The notes under the pieces are model-generated. The model saw only the letters and a list, made by a program, of their open reading frames with translations, was not told the origin of the DNA and did no database searches. The translations under genes and the position numbers were made by a program. DNA of 33,507 bases from an uncultured Opitutia bacterium (GTDB taxonomy: Bacteria > Verrucomicrobiota > Verrucomicrobiia > Opitutales > Opitutaceae), in NCBI GenBank assembly GCA_903830425.1, contig CAIKTR010000136.1, positions 1-33,507 on the forward strand, given 5' to 3'. Every line of letters starts with the position of its first letter. The stretch's first letter is position 1. Shown here one piece after another: positions 15,118-23,820 of the stretch.

Positions 15118-17523
15118 ATGCACCTCGCACTGCGCGCCGGAAAAATCACCTTCACCGCCGGCCCGTTTGTCCTCGGCCCGGGCGCGCCCGCGCTGCAGGT
15201 CGACGGGAAAAAGCACCCGCTCCGCGCGGTCGCGGCCCCCCGGGGCCGCGCCGTCTGGCGCAGCGCCCGGGTCGAGCTGGCGCACGCGTTCACCCACGAG
15301 ACGAAGCGCCGCCTCCGCGTCACCAGCACCCTGCGCAACACCGGGCCGGGGCCGCTCACGCTCAACGCGGTCGTGCTCTTCGCCACCTCCCGCCTGGGCC
15401 TGGGCCCCCAGCCCGAGGCCGTGCGCATTCTGGAGCAGGCCTCCTACCTGGGCCGGGTGCGCACGCCGCGGCAGATGCGGACGGGCAGCGACCAGCAGAC
15501 CGCGCTCGACGGCACGACCGGGGCGTTCACCAGCCAGATGCACACCCTGTTCTACAACCCGGCGGCGCGTCAGGGGCTGCTCCTCGGCTTCGAGACGGTG
15601 GACCGCTGGCTGCCCAATTTGGCGGGGCGCATGTTCCTGTCGGCCGGGCGCATGGCCTCCGGCACCGACAACGTTGACGCCGGCCGCGCGGGCCAGGCGC
15701 CGGCTGGCGGGGCGGAGTCCGCCGCCCCGGCCAAGATCCCGGCCTTCCGCCGGTTCACGATCGATTTTGACGGCGGCGACCTGCTCGTCGCGCCCGGGGA
15801 AACCGTGGCGCTGGGCGACTGGGTGCTTGAGCTCGGGGCCGACCCGCTGGCGCTGCTCGACGCGCACGGCGCGCGCATCGCCCGGCGGAACCGCTTTGCG
15901 CCGCCGCCGGGCCCGCTGGCCAACTGGTGCAGCTGGTATCCCTACCGGCTCGGCGTGACCGAGGGGCTCGTGCTCGCCACCGCGCGCGCCGCCCGGGCGC
16001 GCCGCCTCGACCAACTCGGCCTGCGCTTCCTGCAGGTCGACCTCGGCTGGGAGAAGGACAACATCCCCTCGTTTTTTGAGGAGAACGAGCGGTTCGCGCA
16101 GGGGCTCGCCTGGCTCAGCCGCGAGCTGCGCCAGGAGCACTTCGACCTCGGGGTGTGGGTCGGCGTGCTCTGCATCGCCTCCACCCACCCCGTCGCGCAG
16201 GAGCACCCCGAGTGGCTGCTGCGCGGCGCCGACGGCCAGCCCCACAACTGCTACAACTGGTTCTGGGCGCCGTTCTGCCCGATCTTCGCGCTCGATGTCT
16301 CGCACCCCGGCGCGCAGCAGTGGCTGCGGGAGAACTTCACCGGGCTCGCGAAAAAAGGCGTGCGTTATGTGAAATGGGACTTCGCCGGCGTCGGCACGCA
16401 CCCGGACCTGCGCGGCCGGCACGACCCGCGCCTCGTCAACACCCGCGCCCGCGAGGCGGTGCGCACCGCCTTCCGCATCGCGCAGACGGCGCTCGAGTCG
16501 CAGGGCGAGCCGGCGCTGATGATGGACTGCTCCGGCACCGACTCCGCCGCCGCCGGCATCGCCGGGCTCAGCTACGCGAACATGGACACCGGCAACACCG
16601 GCCTCGGCTGGCGCCACCTGCGCGAGATCTACACCGCCTACGCCTGCCACCTGTTCAAGCACCACTGGGCGCTGCTCCAGCCGTCCTGCCTCGTGGTCGG
16701 GCTCCCCGGCACGCTGGAGGAGGCGCGCCTCCGCGCCACGGTCACCTTCATGGGCGCCGGCCACGTGGACCTCGGCGACGACCTCACCACCCTGCCCGAG
16801 GACCGCTGGGCCGTGCTGCTCGCCACGCTGCCGCCCAACGACACCCCGGCCCGGACGGTGGACCTCTTCGAGCCCATCGCCACCGGCACGCTGCCCTACC
16901 TGGCGCTGATCAAGGAACAGCCGCCCGTGCCGCCCCGCCTCAGCCCCGATCCCGAGGGGGCCTGCGTGTGGACGCTCCCGGTGAAGGCCGACTGGGACGA
17001 GTGGACCCTGGTGGCGTTTTTCAACTGGACGGAGCCGCCCGTGGAGGAGGGCTCCAAGGTCAACCTCGCCCGCCGCTACCAGGTCGCCCTCACGCGGCTC
17101 GGCCTGCCGGCCGCCGCCCGGCTCTGGGCGTATGAATTCTGGTCGGGCCAGTTCCTCGGGGTGATCCCCCGCGCCCAGCTGCCCGCGTCCGCCTACCGGC
17201 ACCCGGGGGACTTTGCGCACCCGATCCAGGCCTCGGGGCCCGGCTGGCTGGACATCGGGTTCCACGGCCCGGCGGTGAAGCTGCTGGTGCTGCGCCGGCC
17301 GCGCCCGCATCCGTGGCCGGTGGGCACGAGCTTCCACCAGAGCGGCGGCCGCGAGCTGTCCGGGGTCCGCTGGGACCCGCGGACGCGCACGCTGTCCGGC
17401 CAGCTCCTCCGGCCCGAAGGCGAGACCGGGTTCATCATGATCGCCGGGCTGCCGGACGGCGCCGTGCACCGGCACCCGGTGGCGGCCACCGCGGCCCGCA
17501 CCGCGTGGTCGGTGCGGCTGTGA
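15118..17523 (+). CDS. GH36-like alpha-galactosidase-type glycoside hydrolase
   Basis: 801 residues. An N-terminal beta-sandwich part (about 1-250) precedes a TIM barrel with NWCSWYPYRLGV, FLQVDLGWEKD, GVWVGV, then VRYVKWDFAG, where Asp421 is the expected nucleophile. LMMDCSGTDSAAAG (about 467-480) sits in the acid/base region. A C-terminal beta domain follows from about 610. This matches clan GH-D (GH36/GH27), which hydrolyses alpha-galactosides. The usual CxSGGxR acid/base loop is altered, so substrate and even activity are not certain. No signal peptide is present, which suggests cytoplasmic action on imported oligosaccharides. Start: ATG 15118 is preferred; a TTG at 15106 follows a run of nine C and is an alternative. 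It is convergent with the AraC gene, 7 nt apart. Confidence 0.82.
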   Translation: MHLALRAGKITFTAGPFVLGPGAPALQVDGKKHPLRAVAAPRGRAVWRSARVELAHAFTHETKRRLRVTSTLRNTGPGPLTLNAVVLFATSRLGLGPQPEAVRILEQASYLGRVRTPRQMRTGSDQQTALDGTTGAFTSQMHTLFYNPAARQGLLLGFETVDRWLPNLAGRMFLSAGRMASGTDNVDAGRAGQAPAGGAESAAPAKIPAFRRFTIDFDGGDLLVAPGETVALGDWVLELGADPLALLDAHGARIARRNRFAPPPGPLANWCSWYPYRLGVTEGLVLATARAARARRLDQLGLRFLQVDLGWEKDNIPSFFEENERFAQGLAWLSRELRQEHFDLGVWVGVLCIASTHPVAQEHPEWLLRGADGQPHNCYNWFWAPFCPIFALDVSHPGAQQWLRENFTGLAKKGVRYVKWDFAGVGTHPDLRGRHDPRLVNTRAREAVRTAFRIAQTALESQGEPALMMDCSGTDSAAAGIAGLSYANMDTGNTGLGWRHLREIYTAYACHLFKHHWALLQPSCLVVGLPGTLEEARLRATVTFMGAGHVDLGDDLTTLPEDRWAVLLATLPPNDTPARTVDLFEPIATGTLPYLALIKEQPPVPPRLSPDPEGACVWTLPVKADWDEWTLVAFFNWTEPPVEEGSKVNLARRYQVALTRLGLPAAARLWAYEFWSGQFLGVIPRAQLPASAYRHPGDFAHPIQASGPGWLDIGFHGPAVKLLVLRRPRPHPWPVGTSFHQSGGRELSGVRWDPRTRTLSGQLLRPEGETGFIMIAGLPDGAVHRHPVAATAARTAWSVRL

Positions 17524-17538
17524 GCGGCGCTCAGCGCC
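17521..17538. terminator. overlapping palindromes at the GH36/AraC convergent stops
   Basis: TGAGCG-G-CGCTCA (17521-17533) spans both stop codons, and GGCGCT-C-AGCGCC (17526-17538) overlaps it. Loops of one base cannot close, so the real stems would be a pair shorter. They may help end transcription of both genes, but no T tract is present. Confidence 0.35.
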
Positions 17539-18349
17539 GGGCGCGCCGCCAGCGGCCGGGGGTGACGCCGGCCACGGCCTTGAACTGGCGGTGGAAGAAA
17601 TACACGTCGGTGTAGCCGAGGGACGCGGCGATCTGCTCGAGGCTCATGGCCGACTCCGCCATCAGGCTGCGGGCGCGGTCGACCCGGGCGCGGATGACAA
17701 ACTCACGCGGGCTCAGCCCGGTCAGCCCGCGGATCCGCCGGGCGGTCTGGGACACCGAGAGGCCGGCCCGGGCGGCGAGGCCGGGCACGGTCCAGGCGGC
17801 CCCGGGATTTTCCCGCACCGCCAGCAGCGCGGCGGCGAGCATGGAGCGATCGCTCCGCGTGGCGGGGGCCTGCGCGGACTCGTGCAGGGTGAGGAGGATG
17901 AGGCGCAGCGCGAGGTCGCGGCGCAGGCGGCCGGCGGCCGTGTCGGCCGCGCCGCCCTCCACCACCTGCCGGGCCAGCGGCTCCAGCGTGGTGAGGTCGC
18001 TCACCACCACCGGCATGGCCGGCAGGTGCAGGGCGGTGGCGGCGAGCGGGCGGCCGGCGGCGTCCAGCAAGTCCGCGTGCAGATAAAACACCCGCAGCCG
18101 GCGCTGGGGGTCGTGGGTGGCGGCCAGCGCCGCGCCCGGCGGGAGCAGGAGGCAGGAGCCCGGCCCCAGGGCCAGCGCCGGCCCGCCGATCGACGCGGTG
18201 CCGACCCCGTCGAGCACGCACCACAGGAGAAAGTCCGCCAGCCGGTAGGGCTTGAACTCCCAGACCGGCTCGCAGCGCACGATCCCCGCCAGACCGTTGA
18301 GCCGCCACCGGCCCGCGGCGGCGGCCTCAGCCAAGGTGATAGCAGTCAT
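17531..18349 (-). CDS. AraC-family transcriptional regulator
   Basis: 272 residues from ATG 18349 (an in-frame ATG at 18385 would add 12 residues and run through the likely promoter). The N-terminal half has cupin-like sensor features: CEPVWEFKPYRLADFLLWCVLDG and ALGPGSCLLLPPGAAL, then a strand with RVFYLHADLL. The C-terminal double helix-turn-helix includes WTVPGLAARAGLSVSQTARRI and YTDVYFFHRQFKAVAGVTPGRWR, the conserved second-helix signature. It probably binds a sugar and activates the divergently transcribed PhyH gene and perhaps the nearby catabolic operon. It is divergent from PhyH over a 71-nt AT-rich region. Confidence 0.92.
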   Translation of the reverse strand: MTAITLAEAAAAGRWRLNGLAGIVRCEPVWEFKPYRLADFLLWCVLDGVGTASIGGPALALGPGSCLLLPPGAALAATHDPQRRLRVFYLHADLLDAAGRPLAATALHLPAMPVVVSDLTTLEPLARQVVEGGAADTAAGRLRRDLALRLILLTLHESAQAPATRSDRSMLAAALLAVRENPGAAWTVPGLAARAGLSVSQTARRIRGLTGLSPREFVIRARVDRARSLMAESAMSLEQIAASLGYTDVYFFHRQFKAVAGVTPGRWRRARR

Positions 18350-18363
18350 GCATGATAAGTGCA

Positions 18364-18413
18364 AAAATAGGCTCAATGCGTCCATTTAAAACTGCCATCA
18401 GTCCTGCTATGTT
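18364..18413. promoter_or_regulatory. divergent AraC/PhyH promoter region, possibly giving leaderless or near-leaderless mRNAs
   Basis: Rightward: TTTAAA (18385-18390), 17 bp, TATGTT (18408-18413), then the PhyH ATG 7 nt later, which would put the RNA start at or next to the A of ATG. Leftward: TATTTT (complement of 18364-18369) lies 14 nt before the AraC ATG at 18349; the self-complementary TTTAAA is 15 bp upstream and could serve as a poor -35. The stretch is strikingly AT-rich for this genome. Confidence 0.5.
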
Positions 18414-18420
18414 ATGCGCG

Positions 18421-19332
18421 ATGGACACAAATACCCCCGCCCTGTACGACGTCCTCCCCGAGCAGCCCGACGCCGACCTGGTCGCGCGCTACCGGGAGGA
18501 AGGTTATCTGGCCTTTCGCCAGGTGCTGACCCCGGAGGAGGTGAAGGCCGCCTCCGACGGCATCAACCAGCTGGTGCACAAGTACGCGTTCAACGACGCG
18601 CTGTCCGAGCGCATCTACAAGGCCAAGGAGCAGAAGATGCAGAACGGCCGGGGCATGCTCTTCAAGAGCCGCACCTCGGATTTTCACTTTCAGGTGGAGG
18701 GGGATTATGAGGCGCGCCCCGACCGGCTGGATGAGCTGGCGGACAACATCCGGAAGTTCCAGTCCTACACCCAGGAGCTGCCGATCTACGACTTCATCGC
18801 CAACCGGCATCCGCGCCTGCGCGCGCTGCTGGGCGCCGTGCTCGGCCCGGACTACCAGCCCTATTCCAGCATGGCGCTGTGCAAGCCCGCGGGCATCGGC
18901 GCCGCGAAACCCTGGCACCAGGACCTCGCCTATTTCGCGGTCAACCGCTTCGACGGGGTGGCGGGGGTGTGGATCGCGCTCGACCCCGCGACGGTGGCGA
19001 ACGGCTGCATGCATGTCATCCCCGGCGGCCATCGCACCGGCCCGCGCCCGCACTACTGGTCGAAGGTCGACTGTGAAATCACCACCGAGGAGGTGGCCCC
19101 GGCCGCCGCCGTGGCGATCGAGCTGCCCCCGGGCGGGCTGATGGTCTTCGACGGGCTGCTGCCGCACGAGACGCCCGCCAACCGTTCCCCGCTCCGGCGC
19201 CGCGCCCTGCAGTTCCACTACCGCAGCGCCGCGACGCAGGTCGTCCCCCGGGAGGAATACCAGAAGAAGTTCGCCGGCCCCGACGGGCTCTTCCTCGGCT
19301 GCGACTACTCGAAGGTGGCGACCAAGGAGTGA
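18421..19332 (+). CDS. phytanoyl-CoA dioxygenase (PhyH) family Fe(II)/2-oxoglutarate oxygenase
   Basis: 303 residues from ATG 18421; the in-frame ATG at 18352 falls in the promoter region. The iron-binding facial triad is visible as PWHQDLAYF (His166, Asp168) and LLPHETPANRS (His249), with Arg residues in PLRRRALQ (259-261) placed to bind 2-oxoglutarate. YREEGYLAFRQVLTPEEVK at the N terminus is typical of the family. It should hydroxylate a small organic substrate using O2 and 2-oxoglutarate in the cytoplasm; the substrate cannot be read, and bacterial members act on very diverse compounds. Neighbours suggest a sugar-derived or sugar-linked molecule. It is controlled, probably, by the divergent AraC gene and is convergent with the OppC-type permease (15 nt gap). 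Confidence 0.9.
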   Translation: MDTNTPALYDVLPEQPDADLVARYREEGYLAFRQVLTPEEVKAASDGINQLVHKYAFNDALSERIYKAKEQKMQNGRGMLFKSRTSDFHFQVEGDYEARPDRLDELADNIRKFQSYTQELPIYDFIANRHPRLRALLGAVLGPDYQPYSSMALCKPAGIGAAKPWHQDLAYFAVNRFDGVAGVWIALDPATVANGCMHVIPGGHRTGPRPHYWSKVDCEITTEEVAPAAAVAIELPPGGLMVFDGLLPHETPANRSPLRRRALQFHYRSAATQVVPREEYQKKFAGPDGLFLGCDYSKVATKE

Positions 19333-19347
19333 GCCCCGGGCCGCGCC

Positions 19348-20478
19348 TCACCGGTCGCTGTACGGATCCGCGGCGTCGCGCAGCGCGTCGCCGGCGAAGT
19401 TGAACGCCAGGATCGTCAGCACGATGAACAGCACCGGCGAGAGCAGCCAGGGATAGTGGCCGACCGTCTGCAGGTTCTGGCAGTCCTGCAGCATCACGCC
19501 CCAGCTCACGATCGGCGCGCGCAGGCCGAGCCCGAGAAAGCTGAGCACCGTCTCGCCCAGGATCATGCCCGGCACGCCGAGGGTGAGCGTCACGATGATG
19601 TGGCTGGTGAAGCCCGGGACGAGGTGGCGGAACAGCACGCGCGCATGGGAGGCGCCGAGCAGCCGCGCGGCGACGGCGTAGTCCTCCTCGCGCAGCGCGA
19701 GGATCTTGCCGCGCACCACCCGCGCCAGGCCGGTCCAGCTGATGAGGCTGAGCGCGACCGTGACGCAGAAGTAGACGGTCAGGGGGGACCATTCCGCGGG
19801 GAAGATCGCGCCGAGGGCCAGCCAGAGCGGGAGCTGGGGCAGGGCATTGATGATCTCGATCACCCGCTGGATGAGGTTGTCCCACCCGCCGCCGACGTAG
19901 CCGGAGAGGCCGCCGAGGGTGACGCCGAGGCCGAAGGTGATGAGGATGGAGATCAGGCCGACCGAGAGGCTGATGCGCGCCCCGTAGATGAGCCGGCTGT
20001 AGACGTCGTGGCCGTACTTGTCGGCGCCCATCAGGTAGAAGACCGTGCCCGCCTCGTCGGCCCGGCCCTGGGCGGCGAGCGCGTCGCGGTTCACGCCGAA
20101 GAAATGCCGCTCGAGCGGCACGAGGTTCCACAGCCGGTAGGGCTCGCCGCGCACGAGGAACCCGAGCGGCACCCGCCCGCGCTCGTCGACGGTGTAGTGG
20201 CGGGCGAAGGTCACCGGATCATCGTAGCGCTGCATCCGGTGCACGTAGAGGCCGTCGCGCAGGGAGAAATGGATCGGCTGCGGCGGGCAGTAGGAGTAGG
20301 CGAGGTTGCGCCAGTTCCGGGTGGTGGGGGCGAAGAACTCGCAGCCCAGGGCCAGCGCATAGAGCACGACGAGCAGGAAGAACGCCGCCAGCCCCAGCCG
20401 GTGCCGGGCAAAGCGCCGCCGCGTGAGGTCCCACGGTGAGCTGACGGCCTCGGTCCGGGGCGGGGCGTCCGCGCTCAT
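19348..20478 (-). CDS. ABC importer permease, OppC/DppC/YejE type
   Basis: 376 residues from ATG 20478. The N-terminal cytoplasmic tail has SPWDLTRRRFARHRLGLAAFFLLVVLYAL, the usual OppC opening with TM1. A periplasmic insert of about 100 residues follows, containing LGFLVRGEPYRLWNLVPLERHFFGV and YLMGADKYGHDVYSRLIYGARISLSVG, a known feature of larger OppC/YejE proteins. Five more helices follow, with the coupling helix EEDYAVAARLLGASHARVLFRHLVPG (EAA loop). It pairs with the OppB-type half of the fused protein to form the inner-membrane channel. The ATG overlaps the stop of the upstream fusion gene by 4 nt (20475-20478), so translation is coupled. It is the last gene of the operon; no ATPase gene follows. 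Confidence 0.93.
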   Translation of the reverse strand: MSADAPPRTEAVSSPWDLTRRRFARHRLGLAAFFLLVVLYALALGCEFFAPTTRNWRNLAYSYCPPQPIHFSLRDGLYVHRMQRYDDPVTFARHYTVDERGRVPLGFLVRGEPYRLWNLVPLERHFFGVNRDALAAQGRADEAGTVFYLMGADKYGHDVYSRLIYGARISLSVGLISILITFGLGVTLGGLSGYVGGGWDNLIQRVIEIINALPQLPLWLALGAIFPAEWSPLTVYFCVTVALSLISWTGLARVVRGKILALREEDYAVAARLLGASHARVLFRHLVPGFTSHIIVTLTLGVPGMILGETVLSFLGLGLRAPIVSWGVMLQDCQNLQTVGHYPWLLSPVLFIVLTILAFNFAGDALRDAADPYSDR

Positions 20479-23400
20479 CGGGTGCCGCCTCCCAGCCGGA
20501 TGCGCGGGTCCAGCCACAGCAGGACCAGGTCGCTGACGAGGGTGCCGAGCACGCCGAGCACGCTCAGGATCATGAGCAGGGACGCCGCGAAGTTGGTGTC
20601 CTCGTTGAGCAGCGACTGCAGCAGCACCGGGCCGATGGTGGGCAGGCTGAGCACGAGGGCGACGATGGCGCCGCCCGAGACCAGCTGCGGGAACAGGGCG
20701 GCGAGGCTGGAGGCGAAGGGGTTGAGCGCCAGGCGCACGGGATACTTGAGCAGGAGCTTGAGCGGGCGCACGCCCTTGGCGCGGGCGGCGACGACGTAGG
20801 GCTGCTTCAGCTCGTCGAGGAGGTTGGCGCGCATCACGCGGATCATCACCGCCGTGCTGCCGGCCCCGAGCACGACCACCGCCACCCAGACGTGCTGCAG
20901 CAGGTCCCCGACCTTGCCCCAGGACCAGGCTGGGTCGGCCATGTAGCGCACGCTGAAGAGCCCCGACACGCTGAGGTGCAGGTACTCGCTGCTGGCGTAC
21001 ATCAGCACGAGGGCGAAGAGGAAGGGCGGCACGGACATGCCCACGAAGCCCACCAGCGTGAGCACGTAGTCGCCCCGCGTGTAGGGCCGGACCGCCGAGT
21101 AGATGCCGATGGGCAGCGCCACGGCCCAGGTGAAGAGCATGGTGAGGACCGAGATGACGACGGTGAGGAGGATGCGGTCGCCGAGGATTTCGTTCACCGG
21201 CAGGTTGTTTTCCATCGAGCGGCCGAGGTTGCCCTGCAGCAGGCCGGTGTCGGCGGGGTCCAGGGTTCCCAGCCAGTACAGGCCCAGCCAGCGCGAGTAC
21301 TGCTGCCAGCCCGGCTCATCGAGGTGGAAGTTCTTCCGGAGGTCCGCGAGCTGCGCCGCCGCGTTCGGGTCGCCGTTGAGGGAGAGCTCGGCCGTCTTGG
21401 CGGCGACGAAGTCCCCGGGCGGCAGCTGCACGAGGGTGAACACGATGACCGAGGTGAGGAGCAGGGTGGGGACGAGGGTGAGCAGCCGGCGCCCGATGAA
21501 CGGGTGGCGCAGCACCAGCAGCACCCCGGCCAGCCCGGCCGTGAGCCCGAGGCCCCAGGCGAGCAGCCGGCCGCCGCCGGTGGCCCCGCCGCCGGCCGGC
21601 GCCCCGGCGGTCGGCAGCTTCGAGGGGTGGTCGAGGGAGGCCGTCAGGCGCGCCACCACCGCCGGCGAATCATTGGGGGTGTCCCAGAAATAGGTTTCCA
21701 TCCCGGTGTTCCCGGGGGTCATGAAGAAAAACCCGGTGAGCGCCCCGTCGGGCACGTTGTGCAGGCCGTCCTGCACCGCCACGAGCGCCGGGGGCGGGGT
21801 GGCGACGCTGATGCTCCAGACCTGCTCGGCGGCGATGTCGAGGATCTCGCGGAACCGGGCGAGGCGGTCCGCCTCGGTGGCGGCGGTCTGCGCGCGGTCG
21901 TACAGCTCCATCGCCCGCCGGGCCGGGTGGCCCGGCGGCGGCGCCTCCATCCCGGGGAGGTCCGCCTCGGGGCGGCCGCGCAGGCCGCCGGCGGAATACC
22001 AGCGGCCCCAGGCCGGCGCGAAAAAGGAGGAGCCGTTGATCGGCGCGTAGTAGCGCGGGTCGAGCATGGGCATGAACTCCTCCAGGCCCGTCCAATAGGT
22101 GAAGTCGTGCTCCAGCGCGGCCTGCTCCACCTGCCAGAGGGCGCGCGGGTGGACCTGCACGAGGGCGCGGAGCCCCACCCGGGACCACTGCTCCGCGATC
22201 ATCTGCGCCGTGTCCGGCAGGTAGAACTCCGCGAGGTTGAGGAACCACGTCATGCGCGTCCCGTCCGGAAAGGTGCGGAACCCCTCGGGGTCGCGCTGCG
22301 CCAGGCCGAGGGCGTCGAGCATCCGTCCGGCCCGGGCGGGGTCGTAGGCCGTGAAGCTGTGGAAGTGGCCGGCGTGGCCGTAGGGCGACCCCGGCCCGGG
22401 GGAGTTCTGCGCCGGCTCGCCGACGCCGTTGAAGACCGCCGCGATGATTTCCGGGCGGTCGACGGCGAGCGACAGCGCCTGCCGGAAGGCGGGGGCGTTG
22501 AGCAGCTGGTGCTTCCACCGGCTGGCGGGGTCCCCCGGGTGCACGCGGTGGTTGAGGTTGGGGCTGAGCTGCGCCCAGGTGCGCGTGGCGTTGAACCAGT
22601 GGAGCAGGTGGTAGCCGCGGCGCGGCGCCTCGCTGGCGAGCAGGGTGTAGTCCTCGAAGTCGATGTGCCGGTCCTGCATCGAGAGCTCCCCGCCGGCAAT
22701 CGCGGCCGAGATCATGGCGCGGCTCTTCACGTCGAAGAGCACGCGGTCGAGGTAGGGCAGCTGGCGGCCCTGGGGGTCGACCGCGAAGTAGTACGGGTTG
22801 CGCACGAACCCCTGCGGGGCGGCGGAGCGGTAGTCCGCGTAGATCCACGGCCACATGCGCGGATGCTCGGGGTTGCAGCGGTTGACCAGGCGCTCGTAGA
22901 CCGACTGCCGGCTGGGCAGGTTCAGCGCCTGCATGGTCCGCGCGATCAGGGCCGGGTCGCCGAGGGCCGGGTGGTAGGGCCGCAGGTAATGCGCCGGCCG
23001 GAAGCACTCCACCGCGCTGGCCAGCTTTTCCAGGAACAGGGTGTGGGGATCGTCAAAGCTGAAGCGCACCGTCAGCGGGTCCACCGCCTCGATGCGGCCG
23101 ACCCGGCCCGCATGCTGCATGAACGCGTAGTTGTTGAGGCCATGGCTGTTCGACTTGAAGTACAGCGCCTCCCACTGCCACCAGAAGAGGATGTCGGCGG
23201 TCGTGAACGGGTGGCCGTCCGACCAGCGCAGGCCCGGGCGCAGCGTGACGGTCCAGACCCGCCGGTCGGGCGAGGCGCTCCAGGACTTGGCGAGATGGGG
23301 CACGATGGGGTAGCCCTGCGGCGACCAGCGCACCAGCGCCGCGTACGACAGCCGCGAGGCGAGCACGCCCTCGATGTCCTCGGTGTCCGTCCCCAGCCGG

Positions 23401-23798
23401 TGCCAGGTGCCGCCGTAGCGGCCGGTGGCGGTCTCAAGTCCCGCCAGCACCACCGGCTCGGGGCCGGTGCGCTCGGCGACGGGCGGCAGCCGGCCGGCGC
23501 GCACCAGCGGGGCGAGCAGCGGCGGCTCGCCCTGGGGCCACCAGGCGCCCCGCGGGCCCTCGGCGTAGTTCACGTCGCGCCAGACCTGCGGCGGCGACGC
23601 GCGGTTGAGCTGCGGATCGCGCGCCAGCCGCGCGGCGGCGGCGGCGCGCGGGTCGGGCGGCACGGGCGGGCGGCCGAGATCCGGCCGGAAAAACGCCGCC
23701 GTGGCCAGCGCCAGGACGGTCAGCCCGAGCGCCGCGCCGACGCAGCCGGCGGCAAAGGTGAGGGCGAGGCGAAGCGGACGGTGACCGGGGCGGGGCAT
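20475..23798 (-). CDS. fusion of family-5 solute-binding protein and OppB-type ABC permease
   Basis: 1107 residues. Residues 11-37 form an uncleaved-looking hydrophobic anchor. Residues about 110-715 are an SBP_bac_5-type binding protein: LAKSWSASPDRRVWTVTLRPGLRWSDGHPFT with the WSDGxPFTxxD motif, then FRQALSLAVDRPEII and the C-terminal lobe. A Gly/Ala/Pro linker (about 723-743) leads to a helix at 744-763, then the OppB domain: RRLLTLVPTLLLTSVIVFTLVQLPPGD, the GNLGRSM loop and five further helices. The EAA coupling helix is YVVAARAKGVRPLKLLLKYP (1001-1020). Topology fits: anchor in to out, binding domain in the periplasm, return helix, then OppB TM1 going out again. It imports peptides or oligosaccharides. 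It starts 22 nt after the dehydratase gene. Confidence 0.93.
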   Translation of the reverse strand: MPRPGHRPLRLALTFAAGCVGAALGLTVLALATAAFFRPDLGRPPVPPDPRAAAAARLARDPQLNRASPPQVWRDVNYAEGPRGAWWPQGEPPLLAPLVRAGRLPPVAERTGPEPVVLAGLETATGRYGGTWHRLGTDTEDIEGVLASRLSYAALVRWSPQGYPIVPHLAKSWSASPDRRVWTVTLRPGLRWSDGHPFTTADILFWWQWEALYFKSNSHGLNNYAFMQHAGRVGRIEAVDPLTVRFSFDDPHTLFLEKLASAVECFRPAHYLRPYHPALGDPALIARTMQALNLPSRQSVYERLVNRCNPEHPRMWPWIYADYRSAAPQGFVRNPYYFAVDPQGRQLPYLDRVLFDVKSRAMISAAIAGGELSMQDRHIDFEDYTLLASEAPRRGYHLLHWFNATRTWAQLSPNLNHRVHPGDPASRWKHQLLNAPAFRQALSLAVDRPEIIAAVFNGVGEPAQNSPGPGSPYGHAGHFHSFTAYDPARAGRMLDALGLAQRDPEGFRTFPDGTRMTWFLNLAEFYLPDTAQMIAEQWSRVGLRALVQVHPRALWQVEQAALEHDFTYWTGLEEFMPMLDPRYYAPINGSSFFAPAWGRWYSAGGLRGRPEADLPGMEAPPPGHPARRAMELYDRAQTAATEADRLARFREILDIAAEQVWSISVATPPPALVAVQDGLHNVPDGALTGFFFMTPGNTGMETYFWDTPNDSPAVVARLTASLDHPSKLPTAGAPAGGGATGGGRLLAWGLGLTAGLAGVLLVLRHPFIGRRLLTLVPTLLLTSVIVFTLVQLPPGDFVAAKTAELSLNGDPNAAAQLADLRKNFHLDEPGWQQYSRWLGLYWLGTLDPADTGLLQGNLGRSMENNLPVNEILGDRILLTVVISVLTMLFTWAVALPIGIYSAVRPYTRGDYVLTLVGFVGMSVPPFLFALVLMYASSEYLHLSVSGLFSVRYMADPAWSWGKVGDLLQHVWVAVVVLGAGSTAVMIRVMRANLLDELKQPYVVAARAKGVRPLKLLLKYPVRLALNPFASSLAALFPQLVSGGAIVALVLSLPTIGPVLLQSLLNEDTNFAASLLMILSVLGVLGTLVSDLVLLWLDPRIRLGGGTR

Positions 23799-23820
23799 TC
23801 AGGGCGGGAAAGCGCCCTGA

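Noticed and set aside
13798-17475. 1225-codon minus-strand open frame opposite the Gfo/Idh and GH36-like genes
   Set aside because: Low-complexity His/Gly/Arg/Val composition without motifs; the plus strand holds two genes with catalytic residues.
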